From NCBI RefSeq assembly GCF_014699005.1, contig NZ_JACWZY010000020.1, positions 97,590 through 161,589 of the forward strand: DNA of 64,000 nucleotides, given 5' to 3'. Both the position numbers and the translations under genes were made by a program. Positions 35,155 to 43,424 of the stretch are shown piece by piece. Numbering within the stretch: position 1 is the stretch's first letter; the number at the start of each line of letters is the position of its first letter. A model generated the notes under the pieces. That model saw only the letters and a program-made list of their open reading frames with translations, was not told the origin of the DNA and did not search any database. Origin of the DNA: Spirosoma profusum (GTDB lineage: Bacteria; Bacteroidota; Bacteroidia; Cytophagales; Spirosomataceae).

Positions 35155-36777
35155 ATGAAAATTACGTTTCTTCTTTGTCTACTTATGATTCAGGCAGCAC
35201 CCGCCGTTCTGGCTCAGTCCAAACCACAAGCCAAAACCGTCAATGGCATGGTGGAGGGCGTTACCGAAGCAAGTGGTATTCGTGCGTTTAAAGGTGTTCC
35301 GTTTGCGCAGCCGCCAGTGGGTGACTTACGCTGGAAAGAACCACAGCCGGTTAAAAACTGGCAGGGCGTTCGTAAAACCGACCATTTTGGTCCTCGCGCT
35401 ATGCAACGGCCCATCTTCGGCGATATGGGTTTCCGTTCTGATGGCATGAGCGAAGATTGCCTCTACCTGAATGTCTGGACACCCGCAAAATCGGCTAATG
35501 AGAAATTGCCGGTACTCGTTTATTTCTATGGCGGTGGCTTTGTAGCGGGCGACGGTTCCGAAGCTCGTTACGACGGTGAAAGCATGGCGCAGAAAGGAAT
35601 CGTAGCGATTACAGTCAATTACCGGCTGAACGTATTCGGCCTTTTCGCACACCCTGAACTCACCAAAGAGTCTCCGAATCACGCATCGGGTAACTACGGC
35701 TACATGGATCAGGCGGCTGCGTTACATTGGGTTCAGCAGAACATTGCGGCCTTCGGTGGCGATCCTAAAAAAGTAACGATTGCCGGTGAATCGGCTGGTT
35801 CGATTTCGGTAAGTGCGCTGATGGTATCACCTCAGTCAAAAAACCTGTTTGCAGGTGCTATCGGCGAAAGCGGTTCACTGCTGGGTGGACTGCCACCAAT
35901 TCCGCTGACTAAAGCTGAAGAAACAGGCGTTGCATTTGCTAAAACGGCGGGCGTCAATACGTTGGCAGAATTGCGGGCGATGCCTGCCGATAAGTTGCTC
36001 GAAGCTACGGCTAAACCGGGTGTTCCCTGGTTTTCATCAACCATTGATGGTTATTTCTTCCCCAAACAACCAATCGAAATTTTCGAAGCCGGCGAGCAGT
36101 CGCATGTACCGCTGCTTGTTGGCTGGAATTCGCAGGAAATGGGCCATCAAGCCCTTTTAGGTAAAGAAGCTCCTACCGCCGAAAATTACGCTAGTGCTGT
36201 AAAAAAATTGTACGGTGAGAAAGCGGATGAAGTCCTGAAACTGTATCCGGCAAGCAACGAAGAAGAAGTGTTACAAACAGCAACCGATTTAGCCAGCGAC
36301 CGTTTTCTGGCTTACAGTACGTGGAAATGGGCTGATATGCAAGCTAAAACCGGCGGCAAACCCGTTTATCGATATTACTATTCTCGCCCTCGTCCGGAAA
36401 TGAATGCTGCAATGGGTAATGCAACCGCTGGTTTAGCTGGTGGGGTTGTAAAAGGAGACGGACAACCGGCTCCCAAACGCCAACCTGATCGGGGTGCTGT
36501 TCATTCGGCTGAGATCGAATATGCGATGGGCAATCTGGCGAGCAACAAAGTGTATGCCTGGACACCCGACGATTATAAAGTCTCGAAAACAATGCAGGAG
36601 TACTTTGCTAATTTCATTAAAACGGGCAATCCAAATGGCTCTGGATTACCGAACTGGCCTGCCGCCAACAGCGGAAATAGTGTTCAGTATATGCAGATTG
36701 ACGTAAACACACGACTGGAAACCGAGAAAAACCGGGGCCGCTATCTCTTCCTCGACCAGTTTTACAATAAGAAATAG
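35155..36777 (+). CDS. Type-B carboxylesterase (exported)
   Basis: 540 residues from ATG 35155; signal peptide MKITFLLCLLMIQAAPAVLAQ confirms the start. Alpha/beta hydrolase motifs: GVPFAQPPVGDLRWK, the EDCLYLNVWTP signature of type-B esterases, oxyanion hole VYFYGGGFVAGDG, nucleophile elbow TIAGESAGSISV and the late GAVHSAEIEYAMGNL histidine. Hydrolyses carboxylic esters in the periplasm or outside; the natural substrate is unknown. It diverges from the Nudix regulator and may be controlled by it. Confidence 0.92.
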   Translation: MKITFLLCLLMIQAAPAVLAQSKPQAKTVNGMVEGVTEASGIRAFKGVPFAQPPVGDLRWKEPQPVKNWQGVRKTDHFGPRAMQRPIFGDMGFRSDGMSEDCLYLNVWTPAKSANEKLPVLVYFYGGGFVAGDGSEARYDGESMAQKGIVAITVNYRLNVFGLFAHPELTKESPNHASGNYGYMDQAAALHWVQQNIAAFGGDPKKVTIAGESAGSISVSALMVSPQSKNLFAGAIGESGSLLGGLPPIPLTKAEETGVAFAKTAGVNTLAELRAMPADKLLEATAKPGVPWFSSTIDGYFFPKQPIEIFEAGEQSHVPLLVGWNSQEMGHQALLGKEAPTAENYASAVKKLYGEKADEVLKLYPASNEEEVLQTATDLASDRFLAYSTWKWADMQAKTGGKPVYRYYYSRPRPEMNAAMGNATAGLAGGVVKGDGQPAPKRQPDRGAVHSAEIEYAMGNLASNKVYAWTPDDYKVSKTMQEYFANFIKTGNPNGSGLPNWPAANSGNSVQYMQIDVNTRLETEKNRGRYLFLDQFYNKK

Positions 36778-36810
36778 AACGTAGCAGATTAAGCTTTCAG
36801 TATTACGTTT

Positions 36811-36848
36811 AACAAGGTTCGGGACTAGTTTCCGAACCTTGTTTATTT
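36811..36848 (+). terminator. Terminator after the carboxylesterase
   Basis: AACAAGGTTCGG (36811-36822) and CCGAACCTTGTT (36832-36843) form a perfect 12-bp stem followed by TATTT. Confidence 0.8.
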
Positions 36849-36956
36849 GGGGAGCTCAGTATAACGTAGCGTTATCCATACTTATATCGTCGATAAACGT
36901 ATCATTTATTGCACCCGAATTCATGTATTCGGAACGTATCAAAAATCAATCTGTTT

Positions 36957-37310
36957 ATGAAAATCTTTCTTACGCTTTGCCTGAGTATGTTTATCGTTTC
37001 GAATACTATGGGACAACTATTTGTCAATGACATCCCTATCGATACGCTCAATACACCCTTTTGCCAATTAATATGCGAAAATGCAGAACCATTATCGAAA
37101 GCGCGCATACTGATTGACTTTGGGCAGTCTTTCGTTGATAATGGTATAAATCGCCAGAAATTTATGGATGCAGCCAAGAAAGCGATTACGTTCAATTCAA
37201 ATGTCGATGCGTTGAATTTTATGGTTCGGCACGGCTGGGAACTGGCATCCTTCAAAATGCGGGGTGATAAATTCATCTACTTGTTGCAGCGAAAAAAGCG
37301 GCCTAATTAG
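36957..37310 (+). CDS. Small exported protein of unknown function
   Basis: 117 residues from ATG 36957; signal peptide MKIFLTLCLSMFIVSNTMGQ fixes the start. The mature part begins LFVNDIPIDTL and ends with the strand-turn-strand GWELASFKMRGDKFIYLLQRKK. I do not recognise a family; the WELASF-x-YLLQRK ending resembles small DUF4177-like proteins. It stands alone between two terminators. Confidence 0.65.
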   Translation: MKIFLTLCLSMFIVSNTMGQLFVNDIPIDTLNTPFCQLICENAEPLSKARILIDFGQSFVDNGINRQKFMDAAKKAITFNSNVDALNFMVRHGWELASFKMRGDKFIYLLQRKKRPN

Positions 37311-37331
37311 TGTTTACTACGTTATAAAAGT

Positions 37332-37369
37332 AATGGTCCCGGAACTGATACGTTCGTTCCGGGACCATT
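37332..37369 (+). terminator. Hairpin terminator
   Basis: AATGGTCCCGGAAC (37332-37345) and GTTCCGGGACCATT (37356-37369) pair perfectly (14 bp), followed by TGTCGTTTTTG. Confidence 0.85.
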
Positions 37370-37377
37370 TGTCGTTT

Positions 37378-37463
37378 TTGTCATGCTGACGAAGGAAGCA
37401 TCTTAAATTTCCCTCACGTATGAGTAAGGATGCTTTAAGATGCTTCCTTCGTCAGCATGACAA
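37378..37463. repeat. REP/MITE-like inverted repeat, copy 1
   Basis: Two perfect 30-bp arms (37378-37407 and 37434-37463), beginning TTGTCATGCTGACGAAGGA, around a 26-bp centre. Same family as the elements at 43319, 49531 and 63895. It lies between convergent genes. Confidence 0.88.
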
Positions 37464-37486
37464 GAACGCATGAAAAAAACGTAGTG

Positions 37487-38758
37487 CTACGTCTTGCGTT
37501 TTTTCTTCCGGGCGGATGGAAACAGTACGTTGTTCAGGATGAGCCGATAACCGGGCGAATGCGGATGCAGATTCAAATCGGTTGGGTTACGGAAGCCACC
37601 CCCACCCCGGAGTCCTTCAGGGTCATGACCACCGTAAAACGTCCACTGCCCCCGACCCGATTCGCCGTAAATATAGCGATGCGACGATTTTCCCTCTCCC
37701 ATCACTAAACTACTCGCCTTCACAGCCCCTTTGCGGAAAGCCGTCGTCTGACCAAAAAACTCTCTAATTACGTTTTCGTGATTTTGCGTCAGCATAGCCG
37801 GAATAACGTCCCATTTTGCCGAAAAATTAAACAACTCAAAGAAGCCGCCAGGTTGGTCGTAACCGCGTCCGGCTGAGGAATTGATGTCGGAGAACGTAGA
37901 GAATCCTCGGTAACCATTGTCGGATTCAAGGTTGAAGTTGCCAAAGGCGAATGTTCTGGTGAAGTCGAGTTTTTCCTGCGCATTCGGGTCAATGCCATCG
38001 CCATCGTAACTGCTGCCCACAATGTCGACACCTTCAGCGGCCAGCGCAATATCGAGAGTTTCGGCGGCTGAACACATGGCAAACAGATAGCCACCACCTG
38101 CACAAAACTCTTTAATACCTTTAGCCACAGCCAATTTCATCTGTGATACCTTCTGAAAACCATATTTGTGAGCAATGTCTTCCTGCGCTTTGATATCGGC
38201 TACCGACTGACGATGCATGTTACGTCCGAATTGACCCGTAAAATCTTCGTGGTGTAAATGAAGCCAGTCATATTTGGGTAAATCACCCTTGAGGATCTCC
38301 TCATCATAGACAAGCTCATATGGAATTTCGGCATACGTGAGCACCAGCAGCACCGCGTCTGTATTTTCGAACTCGGCCGGCCCTACTTTCACCGGCGAAT
38401 ACACCACAATTTTAGCCGCTTTCTGGAGTTTCACTACGTCCATATTGACGTCGGGATTTGACAGTTGCCGACGTATCGACTCCGCATTAGAGTCGGAAAT
38501 GGTCTCAAACGAAACTCCGCGTACACGGCACTCTGTTTCGACCGCAGCCGTCTGTTTTGTCATAAAACTTCCACCCCGATAGTTCAGCAGCCATTCAACC
38601 TCCGCATCGTCTTTCAGCACCTTATAGGCGATTCCATAGGCTTTCAGGTGATTTGACTGTTGATCATCCATCGGAATCAGGACGAAATTGGCCAAAATGG
38701 GCGTGGCCTGACAAAGAATAGCCAGGAGTATAAGCAGAAAAGTTAGGTGCTGTTTCAT
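37487..38758 (-). CDS. Exported protein of the Bacteroidota 'asparagine synthetase B' family (glutamine-amidotransferase-like fold)
   Basis: 423 residues from ATG 38758; signal peptide MKQHLTFLLILLAILCQATPILA. The conserved start FVLIPMDDQQSNHLKAYGIAY is the family hallmark; later LVYDEEILKGDLPKYDWLHLHHEDFTGQFG and GGGYLFAMCSAAETLDIALA look like a class I amidotransferase-type Rossmann core. Databases often name it asparagine synthetase B, but the ATP-pyrophosphatase and Ntn domains of AsnB are absent and it is exported, so that name is misleading. Real role unknown. Diverges from the M1 peptidase. Confidence 0.8.
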   Translation of the reverse strand: MKQHLTFLLILLAILCQATPILANFVLIPMDDQQSNHLKAYGIAYKVLKDDAEVEWLLNYRGGSFMTKQTAAVETECRVRGVSFETISDSNAESIRRQLSNPDVNMDVVKLQKAAKIVVYSPVKVGPAEFENTDAVLLVLTYAEIPYELVYDEEILKGDLPKYDWLHLHHEDFTGQFGRNMHRQSVADIKAQEDIAHKYGFQKVSQMKLAVAKGIKEFCAGGGYLFAMCSAAETLDIALAAEGVDIVGSSYDGDGIDPNAQEKLDFTRTFAFGNFNLESDNGYRGFSTFSDINSSAGRGYDQPGGFFELFNFSAKWDVIPAMLTQNHENVIREFFGQTTAFRKGAVKASSLVMGEGKSSHRYIYGESGRGQWTFYGGHDPEGLRGGGGFRNPTDLNLHPHSPGYRLILNNVLFPSARKKKRKT

Positions 38759-38847
38759 TACGTACCTTATTTTTGATCCAAGACTCACGCGAAGGCGTCC
38801 CATTCAGGCTAAGTTAGTACAACCTGAAGTTTCTCCCCTGCACTTCT

Positions 38848-41451
38848 ATGACTCGTTACGGTATTACGGCACTCTTACTTTTTCTTTCGATAATGGGCGG
38901 CAATGCTCAGACTACTACGTCTAAAAACGGGCAAATTGAAACGGGCGTATCGCAAACGTTAGCGAAAGCCCGAAAGCAAACGATTTCTCAGTTGGCCTAT
39001 GCTTTAAAGTTCGACATTCCTGAGCAAAAAAACCAACCAATTCCATCGACTGAATCAATAACGTTTAACTGGGCAAAAAATGCGGCTCCACTTCAACTCG
39101 ACTTCAAAGAGGAACGTTCTCATTTGCAAGCTGTTTCGGTTAATCAGAAAAGCATTCCAATTGTTTTCGAAAACGAACATCTGCTGATTTCTACCGCTTT
39201 TCTGAAGCCGGGGAAGAACGTAATTTCCATCCAGTTTACGGCTGGTAATTTATCGCTGAACCGAAACGACGATTACCTCTACACCCTGCTCGTTCCTGAC
39301 CGCGCCCGAACTGTATTTCCCTGTTTCGATCAGCCTGATTTGAAAGCTATATTTCAGTTAACGCTAACCGTGCCCAAAACGTGGCACGCGATGACGAATG
39401 CCGCCGTTCAGGATTCGTCGGAGACGGGTGAGCGGAAAACGCTACGTTTCCGAACGTCGGAGCAGATTCCGACGTATCTGTTCGCCTTTGTGGCGGGGAA
39501 ATTCAAATCGGTCAAACGAACGCTGAACAACCGGGCAATGACGTTACTTCACCGCGAAACTGATACGTCCAAAATCCGGCTGAGTCTCGACCCAATTTTT
39601 AATCTCCACGCCGACGCGGTACGTTTCCTTGAAGACTATACGCAGATTCCTTATCCGTTTCAGAAACTCGATTTTGCGGCCGTTCCCGATTTTCAATACG
39701 GCGGAATGGAACACGTTGGCGCCATCGATTACCGGTCATCGAGCCTGTTTCTCGACAGCGGTGCTACCCGCGACCAGAAACTGTCGCGTGCTACGTTGAT
39801 TTCGCACGAAACGGCGCATATGTGGTTCGGCGATCTGGTGACGATGCGCTGGTTCGATGATGTATGGCTAAAAGAAGTGTTCGCCAATTTCATGGCTGAT
39901 AAGATTACCGAGGTATCGAGCCCCGAGGCCAATTACGATCTTCAGTTTGTAGTCGATCATTTTCCGGCAGCCTACGCCGTCGACCGTACCGAAGGAGCCA
40001 ATCCGATTGGGCAGCCGCTAGCAAATTTGCAGGAAGCTGGTACGTTGTATGGAGGCATTATTTACCACAAAGCGCCCATTATGATGCGGCAACTGGAGCG
40101 ACTAATGGGGAAAGAAGCGCTACGTGATGGGTTGCGTGAATACCTCAAAAAATACGCGTTCAGCAACGCTACCTGGGCCGATCTTATCGCTATTCTGGAC
40201 GCCCGTACACAAACTGACTTAGCCGCCTGGAATCGCGTTTGGGTAAGCGAAACCGGCCGCCCGAAGTTTACGTATCAACTGGACAAACAGGACGGAAAAA
40301 TTACCCGCTTCACGATTTCGCAGCTAGGCGAAGATGGCTCGAATCGGCTGTGGCCGCAGGGATTTGAAGTTGCACTAGTCTATCCTGACCACGTTGATGA
40401 GCTAACAGTGAACATGAACCAATCGAGTGTTACGTTGATGGAAGCCGTTGGTAAAGCTGCTCCTTCATTTGTCGTCTTCAACTCATCAGGACAGGGTTAC
40501 GGCCTTTTTCCGGTCGATACGTTGATGATTTCTCAATTATCCACAATAAAAAACCCAGTCACGCGAGCGGCTTCTTATATCAATTTGCACGAAAACATGC
40601 TCTCGGGCCAACTGGTGACTCCGTCGCCGTTATCGACAGTCTATCAGCAGTTATTGGGGAAAGAATCCGAAGAACTAAATCTGCGCTTACTGACAACTGA
40701 TTTGTCAGATCTTGTCTGGAATTTTACCCGCCCCGAAAACCGTCCAGCTTTAGCAGCTTCGGTTGAGCAGGCAGCCTGGCAGGCGATGGAGCAGCAAACC
40801 GTTTCTGCTCCATCCAGTCCGGAACCGTCCAGTCGGGGCAAAAAGAAATTACTGTTCCGGCTGTATCAAAACATTGCTCTGAGTCGGGAAGCGCAGGGTA
40901 GATTGTACGCTATCTGGAACGACCAGAAAGCACCAACGGGCGTTACGTTGACCGAAGACGATTACACCGCTTTGGCGCTCGCGCTGGCTGTTCGCGATTA
41001 TCCGGCAGAAGGTATTTTAACAAAACAGTTGGCCCGTATCAAAAACCCGGATCGGCAAAAACGACTGCAATTTATGATGCCGGCTTTATCGAGTAACGTA
41101 GCAGAACGCGACGCTTTCTTCGCATCGCTTTCCAACGAAGCCAACCGCGAGCGCGAAGCCTACGTAACGACTGCACTTGGCTATCTGCACCATCCGTTAC
41201 GTAGCGCAACATCGGCGAAATACGTAGCGAAGAGTCTGGAACTGCTGGAAGAAATTCAACGAACAGGTGATATTTTCTTTCCCGAATCCTGGCTACGTTC
41301 TACGTTATCAAATTATCAAACTCCCGAAACGGCTCAGTTGGTACGTCGGTTTTTATCAGATCGTCCTACGTACAATACCCGTCTGAAAGCCAAATTATTA
41401 CAAGCTGCGGATGGTACGTTCCGGGCCAGCAAACTTCTATATCATCCATGA
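38848..41451 (+). CDS. M1-family metallo-aminopeptidase
   Basis: 867 residues with signal peptide (ending GGNAQ). Substrate motif YGGMEHVGAID (GAMEN variant) and zinc site ISHETAHMWFGDLV, with the third ligand in WLKEVFANFMADK, exactly the HExxH-x18-E pattern. The tyrosine transition-state stabiliser is in GGIIYHKAPIMM. A C-terminal helical ERAP1-like region follows. Removes N-terminal residues from peptides, in the periplasm here. The stop overlaps the AraC regulator start by 4 bp. Confidence 0.93.
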   Translation: MTRYGITALLLFLSIMGGNAQTTTSKNGQIETGVSQTLAKARKQTISQLAYALKFDIPEQKNQPIPSTESITFNWAKNAAPLQLDFKEERSHLQAVSVNQKSIPIVFENEHLLISTAFLKPGKNVISIQFTAGNLSLNRNDDYLYTLLVPDRARTVFPCFDQPDLKAIFQLTLTVPKTWHAMTNAAVQDSSETGERKTLRFRTSEQIPTYLFAFVAGKFKSVKRTLNNRAMTLLHRETDTSKIRLSLDPIFNLHADAVRFLEDYTQIPYPFQKLDFAAVPDFQYGGMEHVGAIDYRSSSLFLDSGATRDQKLSRATLISHETAHMWFGDLVTMRWFDDVWLKEVFANFMADKITEVSSPEANYDLQFVVDHFPAAYAVDRTEGANPIGQPLANLQEAGTLYGGIIYHKAPIMMRQLERLMGKEALRDGLREYLKKYAFSNATWADLIAILDARTQTDLAAWNRVWVSETGRPKFTYQLDKQDGKITRFTISQLGEDGSNRLWPQGFEVALVYPDHVDELTVNMNQSSVTLMEAVGKAAPSFVVFNSSGQGYGLFPVDTLMISQLSTIKNPVTRAASYINLHENMLSGQLVTPSPLSTVYQQLLGKESEELNLRLLTTDLSDLVWNFTRPENRPALAASVEQAAWQAMEQQTVSAPSSPEPSSRGKKKLLFRLYQNIALSREAQGRLYAIWNDQKAPTGVTLTEDDYTALALALAVRDYPAEGILTKQLARIKNPDRQKRLQFMMPALSSNVAERDAFFASLSNEANREREAYVTTALGYLHHPLRSATSAKYVAKSLELLEEIQRTGDIFFPESWLRSTLSNYQTPETAQLVRRFLSDRPTYNTRLKAKLLQAADGTFRASKLLYHP

Positions 41452-42362
41452 CAACTGACGACGCTTTTCCGGCGATTAGTCCGAAAATGTCCCAGGATTT
41501 ATTTCTGATTAGAGATGCGTCGTGGGATGAGCGGTTTAAGGAAAACTTTAATCAGTTCATTATCAGTCGACTGGAAACCAGTTGGCGGGTGATTAAGTTA
41601 CCGCTGCCGCCTTCACGGACGAGCAATCATGCGCTTTTTTTTGTTACGTCGGGGCAGATGGAAGTAAGCATTGGGCACCAAACGTATACTGTCGGTCCGC
41701 AGAGTCTGGTCATCGTACCGGCTTTACAGATTTTTACCATCCAGACAATCAGCGCCGATTCAACTGGTTTTATGTGTTTCGTCAGTCAGGAGATGATACG
41801 TAGTGCTGTTGATGAGTCTGATTTTGCCTTTTTGAAACTGACAGGGCATCCGTTCGTTACGTTGTCGGCGCAGCAAACTACGTTTATCAATAATTTATTG
41901 AGTCGATTAACTGTTGAATATCTCGAAAATGGTGCCGCTAAAACTGATTTGATTCCGCCTTACCTGCTTGTGCTTCTGACCGAAATCAACCGGGCTTATG
42001 CCGGTACGTTCCCGATAAAGACGGATGCGAGCGACCGGCTCGTGCAGCGATTTATGGATTTGCTAACGACCCAAATACGTCAGTCACGACTAACCACTAC
42101 GTATGCTGAGCAGTTGAATGTCAGCCCAAATCACCTCAATAAAGTGATCAAATTTCGGACGGGCAAATCGCCTTCGGTGTGGATCGATGAACGTATCGTA
42201 CTGGAGGCCAAAGTTTTGCTATTCCAATCTGATTTAACCGTTTCGCAGGTGGCGCAGCAGCTGGGTTTTGATGACCAGTCGAGTTTTGGAAAGCTGTTCC
42301 GAAAATACGCACAGGTAAGTCCGACCGAGTTTAGAAACCACTACGTTCGACCAAATGATTGA
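41448..42362 (+). CDS. AraC-family transcriptional regulator
   Basis: 304 residues. N-terminal cupin-like sensing domain (ALFFVTSGQMEVSIGHQTYTVGPQSLVIVP) and C-terminal double helix-turn-helix: TYAEQLNVSPNHLNKVIKFRTGKSPSVWID and LTVSQVAQQLGFDDQSSFGKLFRKYAQVSPTEFRNHY, the AraC/XylS signature. Overlaps the peptidase gene by ATGA. Direct repeats TTCGACCAA just past its 3' end may be its binding sites for the two membrane-protein genes downstream. Confidence 0.92.
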   Translation: MTTDDAFPAISPKMSQDLFLIRDASWDERFKENFNQFIISRLETSWRVIKLPLPPSRTSNHALFFVTSGQMEVSIGHQTYTVGPQSLVIVPALQIFTIQTISADSTGFMCFVSQEMIRSAVDESDFAFLKLTGHPFVTLSAQQTTFINNLLSRLTVEYLENGAAKTDLIPPYLLVLLTEINRAYAGTFPIKTDASDRLVQRFMDLLTTQIRQSRLTTTYAEQLNVSPNHLNKVIKFRTGKSPSVWIDERIVLEAKVLLFQSDLTVSQVAQQLGFDDQSSFGKLFRKYAQVSPTEFRNHYVRPND

Positions 42363-42383
42363 TTTCGACCAATCTTCGACCGA
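42346..42383 (+). promoter_or_regulatory. Direct repeats TTCGACCRA, candidate AraC sites
   Basis: TTCGACCAA at 42346-42354 and 42364-42372, TTCGACCGA at 42375-42383. The last two are 11 bp apart, one helical turn, as AraC-type half-sites often are. They lie about 65-100 bp upstream of ATG 42449. Confidence 0.45.
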
Positions 42384-42448
42384 TTTCGCCTACCAACTTT
42401 CTAGTTTTCGTACAGAACTTTGTAGGAATTTATCGGTCACTGTCTTCC

Positions 42449-42916
42449 ATGATTTATCCAATTCTTCTAGTCGTACATAACGCGTTACGGTGGCTGGTGT
42501 TAGGAAGTCTTCTGGCTTCGCTCGGTAGCAGCATTTCGGGCCTGCTACGTCACCGAACGTATCAACCCATCGATCAAACGCTACGTGTTGTTGCTACGTC
42601 GATTGCGCATACGCAACTGCTGGTTGGTTTCTATCTCTACGCCAAAAGTCCAATTGTCAGCTATTACTGGAAATCGCACCCAACGTATCAGGACGGCAGG
42701 GAATTCTCCTTTTTTAGTCTGATTCATATTGGTTTGATGCTTACTTCGGTAATCGTTATGACGATTGGATCAAGTAAGGCGAAACGTCAGAAATCGGATC
42801 AGCAGAAGTTCAAAACAACAGCTATTTATTTTGCGATTGGTCTGCTGCTTATCTTTATCGCGATTCCATGGCCGTTTTCTCCCTTTGCTAACCGACCTTT
42901 GTACCGCTCATTTTAA
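42449..42916 (+). CDS. Four-helix membrane protein
   Basis: 155 residues from ATG 42449, where the hydrophobic sequence MIYPILLVVHNALRWLVLG begins; the longer frame from 42359 crosses the direct repeats. Four membrane segments with His in HNALRW, HTQLLVGFYLY and HIGLML, a distribution reminiscent of small cytochrome b-like proteins, though heme binding is only a guess. No family named. Likely co-transcribed with the DUF3817 gene. Confidence 0.7.
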   Translation: MIYPILLVVHNALRWLVLGSLLASLGSSISGLLRHRTYQPIDQTLRVVATSIAHTQLLVGFYLYAKSPIVSYYWKSHPTYQDGREFSFFSLIHIGLMLTSVIVMTIGSSKAKRQKSDQQKFKTTAIYFAIGLLLIFIAIPWPFSPFANRPLYRSF

Positions 42917-42934
42917 ACCGTCAACGTACTAACC

Positions 42935-43252
42935 ATGCATTTTTTCAATTCACCCAAAATCCGACTACGTATCGTCAGTTTTGCCGAAGGACTTTCGTAT
43001 ATTTTACTGTTATTCATCGGCGTGCCGTTGAAACGTATCGGCGGCCATCCTGAAGCGGTGCAGATTCTCGGCCCTATTCACGGCTTACTATTTGTGCTTT
43101 ACGTTCTAACGATTATTCAGGCGAAAACGGAGTACGGCTGGCCTGCTGGCAAAACGTTCATGGCTTTGCTGGCCTCTGTGGTTCCTTTCGGTACGTTCTA
43201 CGCCGATTACAAGGTCTTTCGCGATTTGCCAGCCACAACCGAACAGGCGTAA
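42935..43252 (+). CDS. DUF3817 small membrane protein
   Basis: 105 residues. RIVSFAEGLSYILLLFIGVPLK, GPIHGLLFVLYVLTII and LASVVPFGTFYADYKVFR are the DUF3817 signatures (YdzA/MmpS-like small integral membrane family). Three membrane helices. Follows the four-helix protein by 18 bp, so same unit. Role unknown. Confidence 0.85.
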   Translation: MHFFNSPKIRLRIVSFAEGLSYILLLFIGVPLKRIGGHPEAVQILGPIHGLLFVLYVLTIIQAKTEYGWPAGKTFMALLASVVPFGTFYADYKVFRDLPATTEQA

Positions 43253-43318
43253 CCTGATTGAGGCTTGTGTTAGCCTTAAAAGCCAGCACAGGTCGTGATA
43301 ACAAATTAATGTGAATTG

Positions 43319-43411
43319 TTTTTTGTCATCCTGACGCAGGAAGGATCTTAAGGTTTCCTTTTAGAGTAATATGAAACCTTAAGATCCCTCCTGCGTCAGG
43401 ATGACAAAAAA
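43319..43411. repeat. REP/MITE-like inverted repeat, copy 2
   Basis: Two 39-bp arms (43319-43357 and 43373-43411) with one mismatch, 15-bp centre; start TTTTTTGTCATCCTGACG. Lies between convergent genes and may also terminate both. Confidence 0.88.
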
Positions 43412-43424
43412 TTTCGACAAGGCC

